Source: Mariniphaga sp964559175
Lineage (GTDB): Bacteria > Bacteroidota > Bacteroidia > Bacteroidales > Prolixibacteraceae
Assembly (NCBI GenBank): GCA_964559175.1
Contig: CAZLGT010000004.1
Coordinates: 76,991 to 140,990 of the forward strand
Reading direction: 5' to 3'
Length of the DNA: 64,000 nt
Within the stretch, counting starts at the first letter, position 1; every line of letters begins with the position of its first letter. This document shows positions 26,920 to 36,577 of this stretch, one piece after another. The translations under genes were made by a program, and so were the position numbers. The notes below the pieces were generated by a model, which ran no database searches, was not told the DNA's origin, and saw only the letters and a program-made list of their open reading frames with translations.

Positions 26920-27438
26920 ATGAAATTTGACTTTTTAAAAATTAAAGAAGAAACAGAGCAGGAGTTTAGGGGAATTGCTGAGATACTTTTTAACAACTTT
27001 GCGATCCAAAATAAAGAATCTGTTTTTCGGTTGATTGAAATAGAATTTTACTGGAATTCTTCGAGTCATAAAGATAAAAGTACTTATGAAAGAAAATATG
27101 TCGATCCCGCAACAGGAGAATGGTTTTTTCATTATTCAGGAGTAGATATTGCTTTAAAGAATGAAGAAACCAATGGCTATGGAGGTATATTAATTCGAAG
27201 TATTTATGATATTAATTCTAATCCAAAAAAAGTATTTAAAGGGCCAATGATATGTGCCATGAAACTTTTTAGCGGAGTTAACGCATTTTCAGATGATGTA
27301 TTTCCGAAAATTCTTGAATACAAATTTCAGAGAGAAGAGTTGAAACAAACTGAGCGGATTGGTTTAGGATATAATGCCAAACAAAGCGGATTTGATAAAT
27401 CCAGATATAGATTTTTAATTAGAATTAATGATTACTGA
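26920..27438 (+). CDS. Uncharacterised 172-aa protein (possible 3-methyladenine glycosylase-like fold)
   Basis: The function is not recognised. The order RLIEIEFYW (37-45), His50/Asp52, GEWFFHYSGVDI (66-77) and GGILIRSI (88-95) recalls the core of alkyladenine DNA glycosylases (an RIVETEAY strand, an HA or HD loop, a YVYxxYG strand, a VLIRA strand). The similarity is only by eye, and the family's catalytic pattern is not complete. No signal peptide or membrane segment is present. The gene is much richer in A and T than era and der on either side. It overlaps the downstream deiminase-like gene by 11 bases, so the two form one unit, probably acquired together. Confidence 0.6.
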   Translation: MKFDFLKIKEETEQEFRGIAEILFNNFAIQNKESVFRLIEIEFYWNSSSHKDKSTYERKYVDPATGEWFFHYSGVDIALKNEETNGYGGILIRSIYDINSNPKKVFKGPMICAMKLFSGVNAFSDDVFPKILEYKFQREELKQTERIGLGYNAKQSGFDKSRYRFLIRINDY

Positions 27439-28267
27439 CAAACAAACAAATACCATTTATTTTTCAGAATTACTGAAAACGGACAAACGGTTTTCTGAGG
27501 TTTCATATCGAATTTTTTCGGTTTTGAAGACCTTTGGAGTAAAACCAAAGTTTCTTCCAAAAACCAATGATATTTGGGCAAGAGATTATATGCCAGTTCA
27601 GGTTTCAGAATCAAAATTTGTAGAGTATCGTTATGACCCGGATTATTTGCAGGGACACTATAAAAATAAACGAGATTTAAAAACTTATCAGGATATTGTT
27701 TGTGATTCAATCGGAATAAAAACAGTAAAATCGAATATCATTTTGGATGGAGGAAATTTGATCAAATCTGCTGATTGTATTATTTTAACCGATAAAATAA
27801 TTAAAGAGAATAGACATTTTTACACAAAGACAGAATTAATCAACAAACTTCGGGAAACTTTTGAAGTTGATAAAGTGATTTTGATATCCTGGGATAAAAA
27901 AAATGATAAATACGGACATGCTGACGGGATGCTTCGTTTTATTGATAATGAGACCGTTTTGGTTAACCATTTTTACCAAAATGACACTGCATTACTTTCT
28001 CGTTTGAAAGAGGCCGGATTAAAATATGAATTTCTAAAAATTAAGGTAAAAAAGAACCATAAGTTTAACTGGGCCTATATAAATTTTCTCCAGACAAAAG
28101 ATTTGATCCTCCTTCCTGAAATTGGTGCAGACGAAGATGAACAAGCTTTTGCAAAAATTGAAGAATTTTATCCCGAATATATAAATCGAATCGCTGGTGT
28201 TAATTTAAACGAGGTTATTGAATTTCATGGAGCATTAAATTGTATTACCTGGACAATTAAAGAATAA
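27428..28267 (+). CDS. Agmatine deiminase / PAD-like family protein
   Basis: The 279 aa protein shows the guanidino-group-modifying fold in motif order: NDIWARDYMP (47-56) with the substrate-binding Asp and Arg, LDGGN (106-110) in place of the usual EGG, GHADG (163-167) with catalytic His164, and a C-terminal ALNCIT with the nucleophile Cys272. Agmatine deiminases are about 350 aa, so this is a short form. Because all catalytic positions are kept, deimination of agmatine, free arginine or a protein arginine is plausible, but the substrate is unknown. It is AT-rich and overlaps the preceding gene, within the era-der islet. Confidence 0.78.
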   Translation: MITDKQTNTIYFSELLKTDKRFSEVSYRIFSVLKTFGVKPKFLPKTNDIWARDYMPVQVSESKFVEYRYDPDYLQGHYKNKRDLKTYQDIVCDSIGIKTVKSNIILDGGNLIKSADCIILTDKIIKENRHFYTKTELINKLRETFEVDKVILISWDKKNDKYGHADGMLRFIDNETVLVNHFYQNDTALLSRLKEAGLKYEFLKIKVKKNHKFNWAYINFLQTKDLILLPEIGADEDEQAFAKIEEFYPEYINRIAGVNLNEVIEFHGALNCITWTIKE

Positions 28268-28335
28268 TTTTCAATTAAAAGACAGGAAATGGATTGACCA
28301 AAAATAAGTAGTTCAGTCCTTTAAAACAGAGAATA

Positions 28336-29640
28336 ATGAGAATATTAGCTATAGTAGGCCGCCCCAACGTGGGCAAATCGACGTTGTTTAACCGGCTTAT
28401 CGAATCGCGGGAAGCCATTGTGGACGAGGTGTCGGGTGTTACCCGCGACCGCAATTACGGAAAATCGGAGTGGAACGGGAAAGTGTTTTCGGTGATTGAT
28501 ACCGGCGGTTATGTCGTGAACTCCGACGATGTGTTTGAATCGGAAATCAATAAACAGGTGCATCTGGCCATCGACGAAGCCGATGTGATTCTGTTTGTGG
28601 TAGATGTGGAATCGGGAATTACCGACCTCGACGATGCTATTGCCGCAATCCTCCGGAAAAGCAGAAAAAAAATTGTGGTTGCCGTAAACAAGGTGGATAA
28701 CAACCAGCGCATTGCCGATGCTCAGGAGTTTTACGGTCTGGGACTGGGCGAAATCTTCTGCATTTCGTCCATGACCGGAAGCGGAACCGGCGATCTGCTC
28801 GACCAGGTGATAACAACTTTTGGCGAAACCGGCGATAACGATGAAGAACACGAACTGCCTTATTTGTCGGTGGTTGGCCGCCCAAATGTGGGCAAATCGT
28901 CATTTATAAACACCCTGCTGGGCGAAGAACGTTACATTGTTACCGATGTGGCGGGCACTACCCGCGATTCCATTCACACCCGCTACAACAAGTTCGGGCA
29001 CGATTTTATAATTATCGACACCGCAGGTTTACGCAAAAAGGGAAAAGTGCACGACGACATTGAGTTTTATTCGGTTTTACGTTCGGTGCGTACCATCGAA
29101 AGTTCAGATGTTTGCCTGCTTCTCATCGATGCCACACGGGGTTTGGAAGCGCAGGACATGAACATATTCAACCTGATTGTGCGCAATAAAAAGGGTGTGG
29201 TTATTTTAGTAAACAAATGGGATTTAATTGAAAAAGATGGCCATTCCACCCGAAAAGTGGAGGAAGATATCCGCGAACGCATTGCGCCTTTTGTGGATGT
29301 GCCCATCCTGTTTATTTCGGCCATTACCAAACAGCGGGTGCACAAAGCCCTTGAAATAGCCATGAAAGTGAATGAAAACCGCAAAAGACGAATTAAAACA
29401 TCGAAACTGAATGAGGTATTGTTGGAAGCCATTGAAAAATACCCGCCTCCATCGGTAAAAGGGAAATTCATCAAGATAAAATACGTTACTCAGTTGCCAT
29501 CGCCAACGCCGGCATTTGCGCTGTTTGCCAATTTGCCGCAATACATTAAGGAACCATATCGACGTTATATCGAAAACCAGATTCGCGCAAATTTCGATTT
29601 TAAGGGAGTGCCAATACAGGTGTATTTCAGGCAGAAATAG
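28336..29640 (+). CDS. der: GTPase Der (EngA)
   Basis: Der is a double-GTPase factor for 50S ribosome assembly. The 434 aa protein has two complete G domains (VGRPNVGKSTLF at residues 7-18 and VGRPNVGKSSFI near 180, each followed by its DTxG and NKxD motifs) and the C-terminal KH-like domain ending IQVYFRQK. It starts 68 bases after the islet and is followed nine bases later by the MBOAT gene. Confidence 0.95.
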   Translation: MRILAIVGRPNVGKSTLFNRLIESREAIVDEVSGVTRDRNYGKSEWNGKVFSVIDTGGYVVNSDDVFESEINKQVHLAIDEADVILFVVDVESGITDLDDAIAAILRKSRKKIVVAVNKVDNNQRIADAQEFYGLGLGEIFCISSMTGSGTGDLLDQVITTFGETGDNDEEHELPYLSVVGRPNVGKSSFINTLLGEERYIVTDVAGTTRDSIHTRYNKFGHDFIIIDTAGLRKKGKVHDDIEFYSVLRSVRTIESSDVCLLLIDATRGLEAQDMNIFNLIVRNKKGVVILVNKWDLIEKDGHSTRKVEEDIRERIAPFVDVPILFISAITKQRVHKALEIAMKVNENRKRRIKTSKLNEVLLEAIEKYPPPSVKGKFIKIKYVTQLPSPTPAFALFANLPQYIKEPYRRYIENQIRANFDFKGVPIQVYFRQK

Positions 29641-29649
29641 TTCATCCTT

Positions 29650-31053
29650 ATGCTGTTTAACTCGCTCGTTTTTGTTGCTTTTGCAATTGTTTTTTTCCTG
29701 GTTTTCAAATTTGTCGGGAAAAGCGTAAACGGGCGGTTAATATGGCTTACTATTGCCTCTTTCTTTTTTTATGGTTGGTGGGACTGGCGTTTTTTATTCT
29801 TGATCATTTTTAGCGGATTGGTCGATTATTTTGCCGCCCTTGAAATGAATCGATTTCCCAAACGAAAGAAGATGTGGCTGATTTTTTCCATTCTTGCCAA
29901 TGTTGGTTCGCTGTCGTTATTCAAATACTCAGGTTTTATTGCAGAAAATATCGGTGCATTGATTGGACAGAGCGGCAATGTGTCATTGGAAGCAAATATT
30001 CCCGATTTTCTTCTGATTACTCCGGTGGGCATTAGTTTTTATACTTTTCAAAGTATGAGTTACACCATTGATGTGTACCGGGGCAAGCTAAAACCTACCC
30101 ATAGCCTCATTCATTTTTTTGCTTATCTGTCGATGTTTCCGCAACTGGTAGCTGGCCCTATAGTGAGAGCGAAAACGATGTTGCCACAGTTGCTGAAAAC
30201 TCCCAAAATATCAAAAGAAGATCAGTGGAGAGGATTTCAGTTAATCGTTCGCGGATATTTTTTTAAAATGGTGATTGCCGATAATCTGGCTCCTATTGTT
30301 GTAGCAGCTTTTAGTGCACCGGAAATCAATTCGTCATCTATGTTTTGGTGGGGAGCGATCATCGCTTTTGCGTTTCAAATTTACTGCGATTTTGCTGGCT
30401 ATACCGATATTGCCCGCGGACTTGCACGTTGGATGGGGTATGAAATTCCTAAAAATTTCAATCACCCATATATTTCCATATCGATACGTGAGTTCTGGAC
30501 ACGCTGGCATATTTCACTTTCTACCTGGTTTCGCGATTACCTGTACATTCCATTGGGGGGGAGCAGAAAAGGAGTGGTGAGAACCCATATAAACCTTTGG
30601 ATAACAATGGTAGTTTCGGGGCTCTGGCATGGTGCCGCCTGGACTTTTGTTGCTTGGGGAGCACTTCATGCTTTTTTTGCGTCCTTCGAACGAATCAGCC
30701 ACTGGCCTGAAAAACTGGAGAATTCTATTCCAGGAAAATTTTTGGCCTGGATTTTTGTTAGTATGCAGGTGCTTGTGGCCTGGGTGTTTTTCAGGGCCCA
30801 AAATATTGAACAGGCAGGAGAAATAGTTATAATGATGTTCTCATTTAAGGGGGATTCAAATTTTGGATGGGGATTGGACGGAACGTTTTTTATTTCCATG
30901 ATAGTTTTACGGGAATTGTATGCTGTATTTTACCAGGAGAAAAAAATACAACCGGGTCATCCGGTTTGGGAAATGTTTTTTTATGCGGTATTGATTGCAA
31001 TAATTATCTTTTTCAGAGGCGAAGGCAGCGAATTTATTTATTTTCAGTTTTAA
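29650..31053 (+). CDS. MBOAT family O-acyltransferase (AlgI/DltB-like)
   Basis: The 467 aa polytopic membrane protein has the MBOAT signature: SYTIDVYRGK, QLVAGPIVRAKTMLPQL, FWTRWHISLSTWFRDYLYIPLGG and the catalytic-His segment LWHGAAWTFVAWGALHAF. AlgI and DltB homologues move acetyl or D-alanyl groups across the membrane for transfer to an extracellular polymer. The gene directly downstream encodes an SGNH-like protein one base away, the usual periplasmic partner. The polymer being modified is not indicated by the context. Confidence 0.9.
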   Translation: MLFNSLVFVAFAIVFFLVFKFVGKSVNGRLIWLTIASFFFYGWWDWRFLFLIIFSGLVDYFAALEMNRFPKRKKMWLIFSILANVGSLSLFKYSGFIAENIGALIGQSGNVSLEANIPDFLLITPVGISFYTFQSMSYTIDVYRGKLKPTHSLIHFFAYLSMFPQLVAGPIVRAKTMLPQLLKTPKISKEDQWRGFQLIVRGYFFKMVIADNLAPIVVAAFSAPEINSSSMFWWGAIIAFAFQIYCDFAGYTDIARGLARWMGYEIPKNFNHPYISISIREFWTRWHISLSTWFRDYLYIPLGGSRKGVVRTHINLWITMVVSGLWHGAAWTFVAWGALHAFFASFERISHWPEKLENSIPGKFLAWIFVSMQVLVAWVFFRAQNIEQAGEIVIMMFSFKGDSNFGWGLDGTFFISMIVLRELYAVFYQEKKIQPGHPVWEMFFYAVLIAIIIFFRGEGSEFIYFQF

Positions 31054-31054
31054 G

Positions 31055-31963
31055 ATGAAAAGAACACCCGATATATGGATAACAATGCTAATAGCAGCCA
31101 TTATGGTTGCCGGACTGAGTTTTATAATTCCGAAAAATTCCGAAAAATATATTGGTGAACTGTTTTGGACCCGAAAAACTTTTGCCCCTCCCAAATATGA
31201 TGTTGTTCTGATGGGTGATTCACGTGTTTACCGGGGGATTTCCCCACAAGTAATGAAGCCTTTTCTGCCCAACCTGAAAATACTCAATTTTGCTTATTCA
31301 AACGGAGGCCTGAATCCTGCAATGTATAATGCTGCCGAAAATAAAATGGCTGAAAATAACAAACCTAAAGTCGTGGTGATAGGAGTTTCAGCAAATACTA
31401 TTACGGGATATTCTGAGGGGAATGAACAATTTCGGCAGGAATTAAACCGTCCGCGGGAAGAAATTATTGAACGGATGTATCTGAATCCTGTACGCTACTG
31501 GTTTTCTGCCACATCTCCGGAAAATCTGAAAGCTCATTTTCAGCAAAAAAGCGATTCTTCATTTTACCGGAATACTTATTTCATGGATGGGTACGTAAAA
31601 TCAGAGAAGTATCCTGAGGACACAACCGAAGCTATTCCGCATTACACGGATGATTTTAAAAATTACAAAGTAGAAGAAAAATACCTGAAAAATTTATTCC
31701 GGCAAGTGGCAAACTGGAGAAGTAAGGAGATGATTGTTGTAGGGTTCCGTCCACCGGTTTCACAGCCTATGCGCGAGTTGGAAGATTCACTGGGACTTTT
31801 CGCTGAATCGGAAATAAAAGCAGGTTTTGAAAAAGCTGGTGGATTTTGGATGGATCTTAATCCCTCACACTACAAAACTTATGATGGCAGCCATCTTACC
31901 ATTGAATCGGCCTCGAATTTATCTGAGGATATAGGCAGATTTATTAAGAAAATAATTGAATGA
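31055..31963 (+). CDS. SGNH-hydrolase-like partner of the MBOAT acyltransferase
   Basis: An N-terminal transmembrane anchor (residues 8-25) precedes an extracytoplasmic SGNH domain. VLMGDSRVYRG holds the block I nucleophile Ser56, and YDGSHLT (276-282) holds the Asp277/His280 pair of block V. DltD and AlgJ/AlgX proteins of this kind complete O-acylation of surface polymers with an AlgI-type MBOAT. The gap to the MBOAT gene is one base, so they are cotranscribed and probably act together. The protein is 302 aa and looks complete. Confidence 0.82.
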   Translation: MKRTPDIWITMLIAAIMVAGLSFIIPKNSEKYIGELFWTRKTFAPPKYDVVLMGDSRVYRGISPQVMKPFLPNLKILNFAYSNGGLNPAMYNAAENKMAENNKPKVVVIGVSANTITGYSEGNEQFRQELNRPREEIIERMYLNPVRYWFSATSPENLKAHFQQKSDSSFYRNTYFMDGYVKSEKYPEDTTEAIPHYTDDFKNYKVEEKYLKNLFRQVANWRSKEMIVVGFRPPVSQPMRELEDSLGLFAESEIKAGFEKAGGFWMDLNPSHYKTYDGSHLTIESASNLSEDIGRFIKKIIE

Positions 31964-31987
31964 TAACTTAAGGTTTTGATTATGTGC

Positions 31988-33310
31988 CTACATTTTTTTT
32001 CCCAGTTCCTCCAATGATGCACCTTTGGTTTCCGGCACAAAAAACCGAACCCAAACCAGTTGCAGCACCATCATAAAGCAAAACAGGCCAAAAATGAACT
32101 GTGGCCTCCAAGCTTCGGCCATCAGCGGAAAAACCAGTGTGAGCGCTGCGGCAAAAAACCAGTGGGTGAAACTTCCGAGCGACTGACCGAATGCCCGTTG
32201 CCGGTTGGGAAAAATTTCGCTGATGAAAACCCAGATAACGGCTCCCTGTCCAACAGCATGGGCTGCAATAAATGCGAAAATGCAAACCGGCACAATGCCC
32301 GGGTTTCCCGAGGCAAAAGCCCACGTAGTAAGTCCCAGTGACGCGATGTAACCAAAAGAGCCAATGTAGAGTAATTTCCGGCGTCCCAGCCGGTCAATCA
32401 GCCACAAACCAACGAAAGTGAAAATCAGATTGGTGATGCCGATTCCCACCGATTGCAGCAACGCAGCCTGCGATTCCAGACCGGTCATTTCAAAAATGCG
32501 CGGAGCAAAATAGAGAATGGCATTAATGCCCGAAAGCTGGTTGAAAAAAGCGATGAAAATGGCCAGAAAAGCTGGTTTCAGCAGTTTTTTCGTAAAGAAT
32601 TTATGGGTTTTGTTTTGCTGATTCCCGGAGTTTTCAATTTCCTGCACCAGGGAATTCAGTTCTTTTTCTGAAAAACCGGGATTTACCCTTTTCAAAACTG
32701 CCAGCCCGGCCTCGCGGTTTTTGTTCTGTACAATAAGCCATCGCGGGCTTTCGGGCAACCCAATGCAAGACAGCGTAAAAATGAGTGCCGGCACTGCTTC
32801 CACGCCCAGCATCCAGCGCCAGGCATTTTCCCCAATTCCGCCAAGGAGCGAGTTGGAAAGGTAAGCGACAAGAATTCCAAAAACAATGTTGAATTGAAAC
32901 ATTCCGGTTAAGCGGCCACGCATAGCCGGTGGCGCGATTTCGGAAATAAACATGGGCGCTGCCACCGTTGAAATGCCCACGCCCACACCGCCGATAAACC
33001 GGAAAACCATAAAGGAATAAACCTCTGGCGCCAGGGCAGAACCAAAAGCCGATGCCAGATAAAGCACGCCAATCCACAGTAAGGTTTTTTTTCTTCCGAA
33101 AAATTGTGCCGGCCAGCCTCCTGTTAATGCACCCAGCACCGTGCCCCACAGCGCCATACTGATGGCCAGTCCGTGCAACGAACTGTTCAGTTCCCACAAC
33201 GATTGAATTTTTTGTTCTGCACCGGAAATAACTACCGTGTCGAATCCAAATAAAAAACCCGCCAGTGATGCAACTATTGCACTTTTGTATAGAAAATTTC
33301 TGCCGTTCAT
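31988..33310 (-). CDS. Sugar porter family MFS transporter
   Basis: The 440 aa protein has twelve predicted helices and sugar porter motifs: GFLFGFDTVVISGA in TM1, GRKK after TM2, RFIGGVGVGISTV in TM4, PESPRWL before the central loop, and DRLGRRKL after TM8. VPETKGASLEELGKK closes the protein, as in XylE- and GLUT-like proton symporters. Import of a monosaccharide such as xylose or glucose is expected; the exact sugar is not evident. It is convergent with the SGNH gene and is not in an operon. Confidence 0.9.
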   Translation of the reverse strand: MNGRNFLYKSAIVASLAGFLFGFDTVVISGAEQKIQSLWELNSSLHGLAISMALWGTVLGALTGGWPAQFFGRKKTLLWIGVLYLASAFGSALAPEVYSFMVFRFIGGVGVGISTVAAPMFISEIAPPAMRGRLTGMFQFNIVFGILVAYLSNSLLGGIGENAWRWMLGVEAVPALIFTLSCIGLPESPRWLIVQNKNREAGLAVLKRVNPGFSEKELNSLVQEIENSGNQQNKTHKFFTKKLLKPAFLAIFIAFFNQLSGINAILYFAPRIFEMTGLESQAALLQSVGIGITNLIFTFVGLWLIDRLGRRKLLYIGSFGYIASLGLTTWAFASGNPGIVPVCIFAFIAAHAVGQGAVIWVFISEIFPNRQRAFGQSLGSFTHWFFAAALTLVFPLMAEAWRPQFIFGLFCFMMVLQLVWVRFFVPETKGASLEELGKKM

Positions 33311-33418
33311 CGGTTTAATTTTTACTTATTTTCCGGAAATCCGAAAAGAATAAACTTTTCGGAATGGCAGTAAAAGTGCAATTATTTTATCAGAATTGGT
33401 ATTTGCTGCAAAGAAAAA

Positions 33419-34927
33419 TTATTGACTGAAGACTATTATATCAGTCATTTTCGAGCCGTCGTCCCATGTATTTGTTGTAGTGCCTTCAGAAACAATTTTA
33501 TTTTTTAGCTGAACCGAATTTTCAATTTTTAAAGTCCCTTTAACTACTGTAAAATCTTTTACTTCCCCGTTTTCGCAATGGATATAAAATGCACTGGCAT
33601 CTTTTGGAATTGAATTCAGGGCCGGTATCAGTTCCTCTTTCTCGGAATCTGGTGGAACAAAAAACAAAGAATTTAAATCCGGGTTTGCAGAAGCAAAATA
33701 AGCTTTAGGGGCTTTAAACATCTCGCCTCTTACTCCAGCCCCGCCATAACGAAACCAACTTGAATGGCGGCTTTGAAATCGCTGCCATTCTTCATCACTT
33801 TCAAAATCATTTCGGGTATAAGAGCCAGGGTGTCGTTGTGAGAAGAGCTTTCCCACCAGAAATTTTACCGATGAAAGTCCCTTTCCCGGAGGATTCATCC
33901 TGTTTGGCTTGCACGGATAGGTGAGTTGAAGTTTCGATTTCGAACCTAAATTGTAAAGTTCATTTTTATTATTTATGCTGATGGAAATTCTTGATTTTTC
34001 TCCGGTTTCAATGATATCCCCGGCACCTATTTTTATGCTTCCTTCTTTTGCCGGCACTCCGTTTATTTTTACATCACCTTTCAGGTATGTTACTTCAGCA
34101 TTGCACTCATCTGTTCGTTTTGTAAGCATCCATGTTGTGGTCACTTTCGATGTGTAGGAACAGCTCACATCTCCGTGTACCAAATTACCGAGCGAACCGA
34201 TGCAGTACCGGCAATCGTCGCTTGAAATATTGTCGGCCACATGAACCCCCTCAAGGTAATCCGGGTTCGTTAACCGTCCTTCAGCACCTATGGCAATGGG
34301 CCATTCAAGCTCGGTGGTTGTGGTTAACGGCTCGGAGGGAGGATTGGTTTTCAGGCAGGGGAATTTGATGGTATTGTGGCTGGTAGAGGCGACAGAAACC
34401 TTCATTTTTCCCTGCAATATAAGACTGTATTTTTCCCCTTGAATGCCAATCAGTCCGCGTTTGATAACCTGCTCCGACGGGTCTTTTCGGGTAGTAACTG
34501 CTGAAAAATCACGGGTTTCCGAATCGCCCGGCGAAACGGTCCAGGTATTGGGTTTGCCCCAGCTGTCTTTGGGTTTATTGTCTTCTCCGGCACAGGTTTG
34601 TGAGATTTTTTCTTCAAATCCGTAATTTTTTGCCGAAGCAATCAGTTCAATATTTTCCTGAATATCCGTAAGCTGGTACATTCCGGTTCCGGTAGCCGGA
34701 ATACCCGGCCCTGCATTAAAAGTGACGTAAAAAGTGGCTTTGATGATCCGTTTTTCATCGACACTCACTCCCCAGCTGTAATTTCCTTCTTTCCCGCCTC
34801 CGTCGGCAGATTTTATTATTTCCATTTCGAATTCCACCGGCCCGCTGTAGGTAATCCTCTGGGCAAAACTATACATGCCGGCAAGCAGGAAAAGCAGGGA
34901 CAGAAGTATGGAAAATCCTTTTTTCAT
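33419..34927 (-). CDS. Secreted FecR-domain-like protein
   Basis: The 502 aa protein has a signal peptide (MKKGFSILLSLLFLLAGMYSFA). The first 270 residues are beta-rich with several Cys and are not recognised. Residues 280-345 (VTYLKGDVKINGVPAKEGSI ... SRISIS) match the FecR-like fold, a beta-solenoid-like domain used in signalling or surface proteins. The remainder is unassigned. It is the last gene of a seven-gene run on the minus strand starting with a TPR-LuxR regulator. Confidence 0.7.
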   Translation of the reverse strand: MKKGFSILLSLLFLLAGMYSFAQRITYSGPVEFEMEIIKSADGGGKEGNYSWGVSVDEKRIIKATFYVTFNAGPGIPATGTGMYQLTDIQENIELIASAKNYGFEEKISQTCAGEDNKPKDSWGKPNTWTVSPGDSETRDFSAVTTRKDPSEQVIKRGLIGIQGEKYSLILQGKMKVSVASTSHNTIKFPCLKTNPPSEPLTTTTELEWPIAIGAEGRLTNPDYLEGVHVADNISSDDCRYCIGSLGNLVHGDVSCSYTSKVTTTWMLTKRTDECNAEVTYLKGDVKINGVPAKEGSIKIGAGDIIETGEKSRISISINNKNELYNLGSKSKLQLTYPCKPNRMNPPGKGLSSVKFLVGKLFSQRHPGSYTRNDFESDEEWQRFQSRHSSWFRYGGAGVRGEMFKAPKAYFASANPDLNSLFFVPPDSEKEELIPALNSIPKDASAFYIHCENGEVKDFTVVKGTLKIENSVQLKNKIVSEGTTTNTWDDGSKMTDIIVFSQ

Positions 34928-35035
34928 TTTTATAATTTTAACGGTTTAACACATCACGAATATCTAGTGAAATATCTCTTCTGTTACGCCGTGTAGTCCG
35001 GCTGTTGACTCTTTTGGGTTTTGCAGGTTGTTTAT

Positions 35036-35983
35036 TCACTCCTTGGACCATATTCTTGTATTTAAATTCAGGTCTTCCACAATGCCTGTAATCAGGATCA
35101 AAAACCGAATGTTTTCTTCAATGAAGTTAAAATCCTCTATTGACTTGAATAGCCGGGTTTCAAACAGATTTTTGTTCATTTTTATGGCGATATACACTTT
35201 TGAATCGCGAAAGGACATGTAAATTTTAGTATCCCATTTCCTTTTAAACTCCACGATCCGCTGCATCAGCGACGGGGAGAGGATGTACCTTGCTTCCACC
35301 TGGTCGTCGGAATAGACACAGAATTCTTTTTCAAATTCAGGATTTTCGAGCTTAACGAGTTGTCCGCGCGACGACATCGACTGCAGGTTTTGTCCGAATT
35401 TACCCAGCATACGTTCGGCAGTATCGGGCAGAACCACCGTGTGTCCTTTGAAATTTTTGTTGAAGTCGGCCACAAAAAAAATTCCCTTAAAAATGAGGTA
35501 CTGATGCTCTTTCCGCTTTGAGCCGGTGCCAGTTGATGTGACATGCTTTGCCACCACTTCGGAAAACTCGAAAGCTGTTTTGTCCATCCTGCCCTTGAAA
35601 TGGTCTTCGCCATGGTAATTACTGGCATATTTCTGAAAAATGCCGCTGTTGGTAAATTCTTCGCGCGAAACCGTTCCATCGGGAGTATAAACCAGGTTTT
35701 CATCTACAAAACCGGCAATTTTAGAAATAATTTTGTCTTTAAAGTTTTGCCGGTACTTTTTGCTGACAATGCTTATGGCAATAAATGCCCCTACACCGGC
35801 CAGTATTTGGAAATACATGGTGCCACTTCCCCTGAATCGCCCGATGATTAAAATGATAACCAACGCAATGATTCCAATCAGAATTACTTTGCGGTCCACC
35901 TGTTTTCGTTCCTGGTCCAGTTCTTTCAGGTCGTGCACTAGTTTGATATCATAAAACTCTTTGAAATTTGCATAATCGTTCAT
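35036..35983 (-). CDS. DUF3137 family membrane protein
   Basis: The 315 aa protein has two adjacent transmembrane segments near residues 32-75 (VILIGIIALVIILIIG and MYFQILAGVGAFIAISIV), followed by a soluble domain with HYLIFKG-like strands (HQYLIFKGIFFVADF) and KLENPEFEKEFCVYSDDQVEARYILSP, the core of DUF3137. This family commonly sits beside lemA, as here (18-base gap). The function is unknown; a membrane-associated scaffold role has been suggested from context only. Confidence 0.82.
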   Translation of the reverse strand: MNDYANFKEFYDIKLVHDLKELDQERKQVDRKVILIGIIALVIILIIGRFRGSGTMYFQILAGVGAFIAISIVSKKYRQNFKDKIISKIAGFVDENLVYTPDGTVSREEFTNSGIFQKYASNYHGEDHFKGRMDKTAFEFSEVVAKHVTSTGTGSKRKEHQYLIFKGIFFVADFNKNFKGHTVVLPDTAERMLGKFGQNLQSMSSRGQLVKLENPEFEKEFCVYSDDQVEARYILSPSLMQRIVEFKRKWDTKIYMSFRDSKVYIAIKMNKNLFETRLFKSIEDFNFIEENIRFLILITGIVEDLNLNTRIWSKE

Positions 35984-36001
35984 TCGTCTGATTTTAAGCT
36001 T

Positions 36002-36559
36002 TTACTGGTTAAAAAGGTTACGGGCGTTTACATTTTGTCGCTCAGTATCCGGAATCTCAAACAGCGTTCTTCGCTTGTATCCCATTATTCCTGCCATGAT
36101 GTTGGAGGGAAACGTTTCCACCTTGTTGTTATAGGTAGTCACTGCTGCGTTGAAAGCCCTACGTGATGCCGAAATTTGCTCTTCCACTTCGTTCCAGGCT
36201 CCCTGTAACTGCAGAAAATTCAGACTCGCCTTCAGATCCGGATAGTTTTCCACAGCCACCATCAGTCCTGACATTCCTTTTACAATTTTATTCTCGATTT
36301 CAACCCGTTCGTTTTCCGAAGTTTCACCCGAAACGGCCTTTGTTCTCAGTTCGGTCAGTTCATTGAGCAAATCCTTTTCGTGCTTCAAGTAAATTTTTAC
36401 GGTTTCCACCAGATTGGGAATCAGGTCGTACCGTTTTTTCAACATTGCATCGATGGAGGCAAAAGCGTTCTCCACATCATTTTTTTTCCTCACCAATGAA
36501 TTATATAGCCCGATTACAATCAGAAGGATAAGAACTGCTATTACAATTATATAAATCAT
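36002..36559 (-). CDS. LemA family protein
   Basis: The 185 aa protein has one N-terminal transmembrane helix (IYIIVIAVLILLIVIGLYN) followed by LVRKKNDVENAFASIDAMLKKR, the LemA signature, and a long helical bundle that ends in a FPSNIMAGIMGYKRR segment typical of the family. LemA proteins are membrane-anchored and of unclear function; they are regularly linked to DUF3137 or TPM-domain genes. It sits between the DUF3137 gene and an ankyrin-repeat gene on the same strand. Confidence 0.92.
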   Translation of the reverse strand: MIYIIVIAVLILLIVIGLYNSLVRKKNDVENAFASIDAMLKKRYDLIPNLVETVKIYLKHEKDLLNELTELRTKAVSGETSENERVEIENKIVKGMSGLMVAVENYPDLKASLNFLQLQGAWNEVEEQISASRRAFNAAVTTYNNKVETFPSNIMAGIMGYKRRTLFEIPDTERQNVNARNLFNQ

Positions 36560-36577
36560 ATCCTTAAAATTTGGGTG

